Assembly (NCBI GenBank): GCA_020025115.1
Contig: JAHHSP010000067.1
Coordinates: forward strand, 1 to 6,568
Length of the DNA: 6,568 nucleotides
Direction of reading: 5' to 3'
DNA from: Collinsella sp.
GTDB taxonomy: Bacteria; Actinomycetota; Coriobacteriia; Coriobacteriales; Coriobacteriaceae
Positions 6,246 to 6,568 of this stretch are shown piece by piece (within the stretch, counting starts at the first letter, position 1; the number at the start of each line of letters is the position of its first letter). Under the pieces are notes generated by a model. The model ran no database searches. It had not been told where the DNA came from and saw only the letters and a list, made by a program, of their open reading frames with translations. The translations under genes and the position numbers were made by a program.

Positions 6246-6275
6246 CGGGCTGAGGGGATGGAAATGCCCCGCTCG
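6246..6275. repeat. Weak imperfect hairpin in the convergent intergenic region
   Basis: CGGGC (6246-6250) and GGGG (6254-6257) can pair with GCTCG (6271-6275) and CCCC (6267-6270) around a 9-nt loop, leaving TGA bulged and one G-U pair. It might help end transcription of the minus-strand genes, but no T-run follows on either strand. Confidence 0.2.
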
Positions 6276-6323
6276 CCTGCGCCGATCCCCCGCATCACGT
6301 TTGCCGGGGCCCCAGCCACTTGG

Positions 6324-6518
6324 CTACTCGTCAGCCTTGCGCTCGCGCTGCTCGAGGGCCCGCTCAAGGGCCTCGATATCGGCCTGGGTGCGCTTGGATT
6401 TACGCCAAAGGGAAAAGACGAAGGCGAACAGGGTGAGCAAGATGCCCACATACGCGGCGAGCACATAAGGGGCGGCGGGCAGCACGGTCGAGTAGACCTC
6501 GGAGAGAATCGGATCCAT
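6324..6518 (-). CDS. ccmD: Small CcmD-like membrane protein (cytochrome c maturation)
   Basis: The protein has 64 residues: a short outer segment (1-16), one hydrophobic helix at about 17-37 (YVLAAYVGILLTLFAFVF), a basic stop-transfer patch (RKSKR, 39-43) and a charged, coiled-coil-like tail (44-63). This is the architecture of CcmD, a small partner of the CcmABC heme exporter that helps release heme-loaded CcmE; the AAYVG...W pattern resembles that family by eye. GGGAGG (6524-6529) lies 5 nt before the ATG, and the upstream gene's TAA directly abuts the start, so it is co-transcribed with a gene to the right. If that gene proves to be ccmC, the call is secure. Otherwise it is an unnamed single-helix protein. 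It ends the minus-strand operon, convergent with the exporter genes. Confidence 0.55.
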   Translation of the reverse strand: MDPILSEVYSTVLPAAPYVLAAYVGILLTLFAFVFSLWRKSKRTQADIEALERALEQRERKADE

Positions 6519-6568
6519 TTAGTCCTCCCTAGACGGGGCAAGTGGGGCATCGCCCGTGTGGGCGGCGG
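6519..6568 (-). CDS. C-terminal end of an upstream gene (runs off right edge)
   Basis: On the minus strand the frame ending in TAA at 6521-6519 is open to the window edge and encodes AAHTGDAPLAPSRED. The TAA is immediately followed by the ATG of the small membrane protein, and that gene's ribosome site (GGGAGG) falls in the last codons of this frame, the typical layout of coupled operon genes. Too little is present for identification. A heme-exporter permease (ccmC) would be expected if the next gene is ccmD. An alternative frame is also open over these 50 nt, so the call is moderate. Confidence 0.5.
   Translation of the reverse strand, partial: AAHTGDAPLAPSRED

Noticed and set aside
4615..6246. 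543-codon minus-strand open frame opposite subunit B
   Set aside because: Composition is His/Asp/Gly/Val-rich with no family features, the signature of a shadow of a GC-rich gene. The plus frame carries every ABC motif.
6306..6313. GGGGCCCC palindrome after the CcmD-like gene
   Set aside because: It leaves no loop for an RNA hairpin, no T-run follows, and an 8-bp GC palindrome is expected by chance in such DNA.
6187..6468. 93-codon plus-strand frame after the exporter operon
   Set aside because: It crosses the hairpin and lies antisense to the small membrane protein. It has no ribosome site and is rich in Arg/Ser/Pro like a shadow frame.
1..6568. Mobile element, CRISPR, tRNA or prophage signals
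   Set aside because: No direct-repeat array, transposase, cloverleaf or attachment-site repeat was seen on either strand, and gene content and base composition look uniform.

Overview
The window is GC-rich (roughly 60% by eye) and tightly packed, and it reads as chromosomal DNA of a Gram-positive actinobacterium. I would place it in Coriobacteriia (Collinsella/Olsenella/Enorma-like). This rests on remembered resemblance of the two ABC half-transporters and the His-rich MarR regulator to gut Coriobacteriia and Lachnospiraceae proteins, and on the secreted hexosaminidase-type protein. The genus is an inference. I see no mobile element, CRISPR array, tRNA or rRNA.

Layout. (1) Positions 1-507, minus strand: N-terminal 169 residues of a secreted protein with the beta-hexosaminidase/GH84-type N-terminal domain; the catalytic part lies off the left edge. 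Its upstream region (508-802) holds two overlapping inverted repeats and an AT-rich patch. (2) 803-1693, minus strand: a complete aldose 1-epimerase (mutarotase) family protein of the LacX type, followed by a hairpin plus T-run terminator at 710-745. (3) 1694-1900: a divergent control region. It includes a promoter for the rightward operon whose -10 hexamer is exactly framed by a perfect 7+7 bp inverted repeat (1854-1873), a strong candidate for the MarR operator. (4) 1901-6165, plus strand: a three-gene, translationally coupled operon of MarR-family regulator, ABC half-transporter A and ABC half-transporter B. Both junctions are 8-nt overlaps of the form ATGANTAA. (5) 6166-6323: a convergent intergenic region with a 17-bp hairpin that folds better in the rightward transcript. 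(6) 6324-6568, minus strand: a 64-residue membrane protein resembling CcmD of cytochrome c maturation, and the last 15 codons of a gene directly upstream of it.

How it works together. The two half-transporters carry complementary departures from the ABC consensus. The first has Asp for the catalytic Glu and Gln for the switch His, and the second has LSQGQ instead of LSGGQ. This is what is known for heterodimeric type IV exporters with one degenerate and one catalytic ATP site, such as the TM287/288 and BmrCD class. The MarR protein very probably represses its own operon through the palindrome over the -10 and releases it when an effector, perhaps an exported compound, is sensed. The epimerase and hexosaminidase genes have their own signals and are not obviously part of the efflux system.

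I do not see a previously undescribed system here. The most useful new observations are the operator/-10 arrangement, the Cys/His cluster in the regulator, the long linker insert in the second transporter and the strand-biased 3' hairpin.
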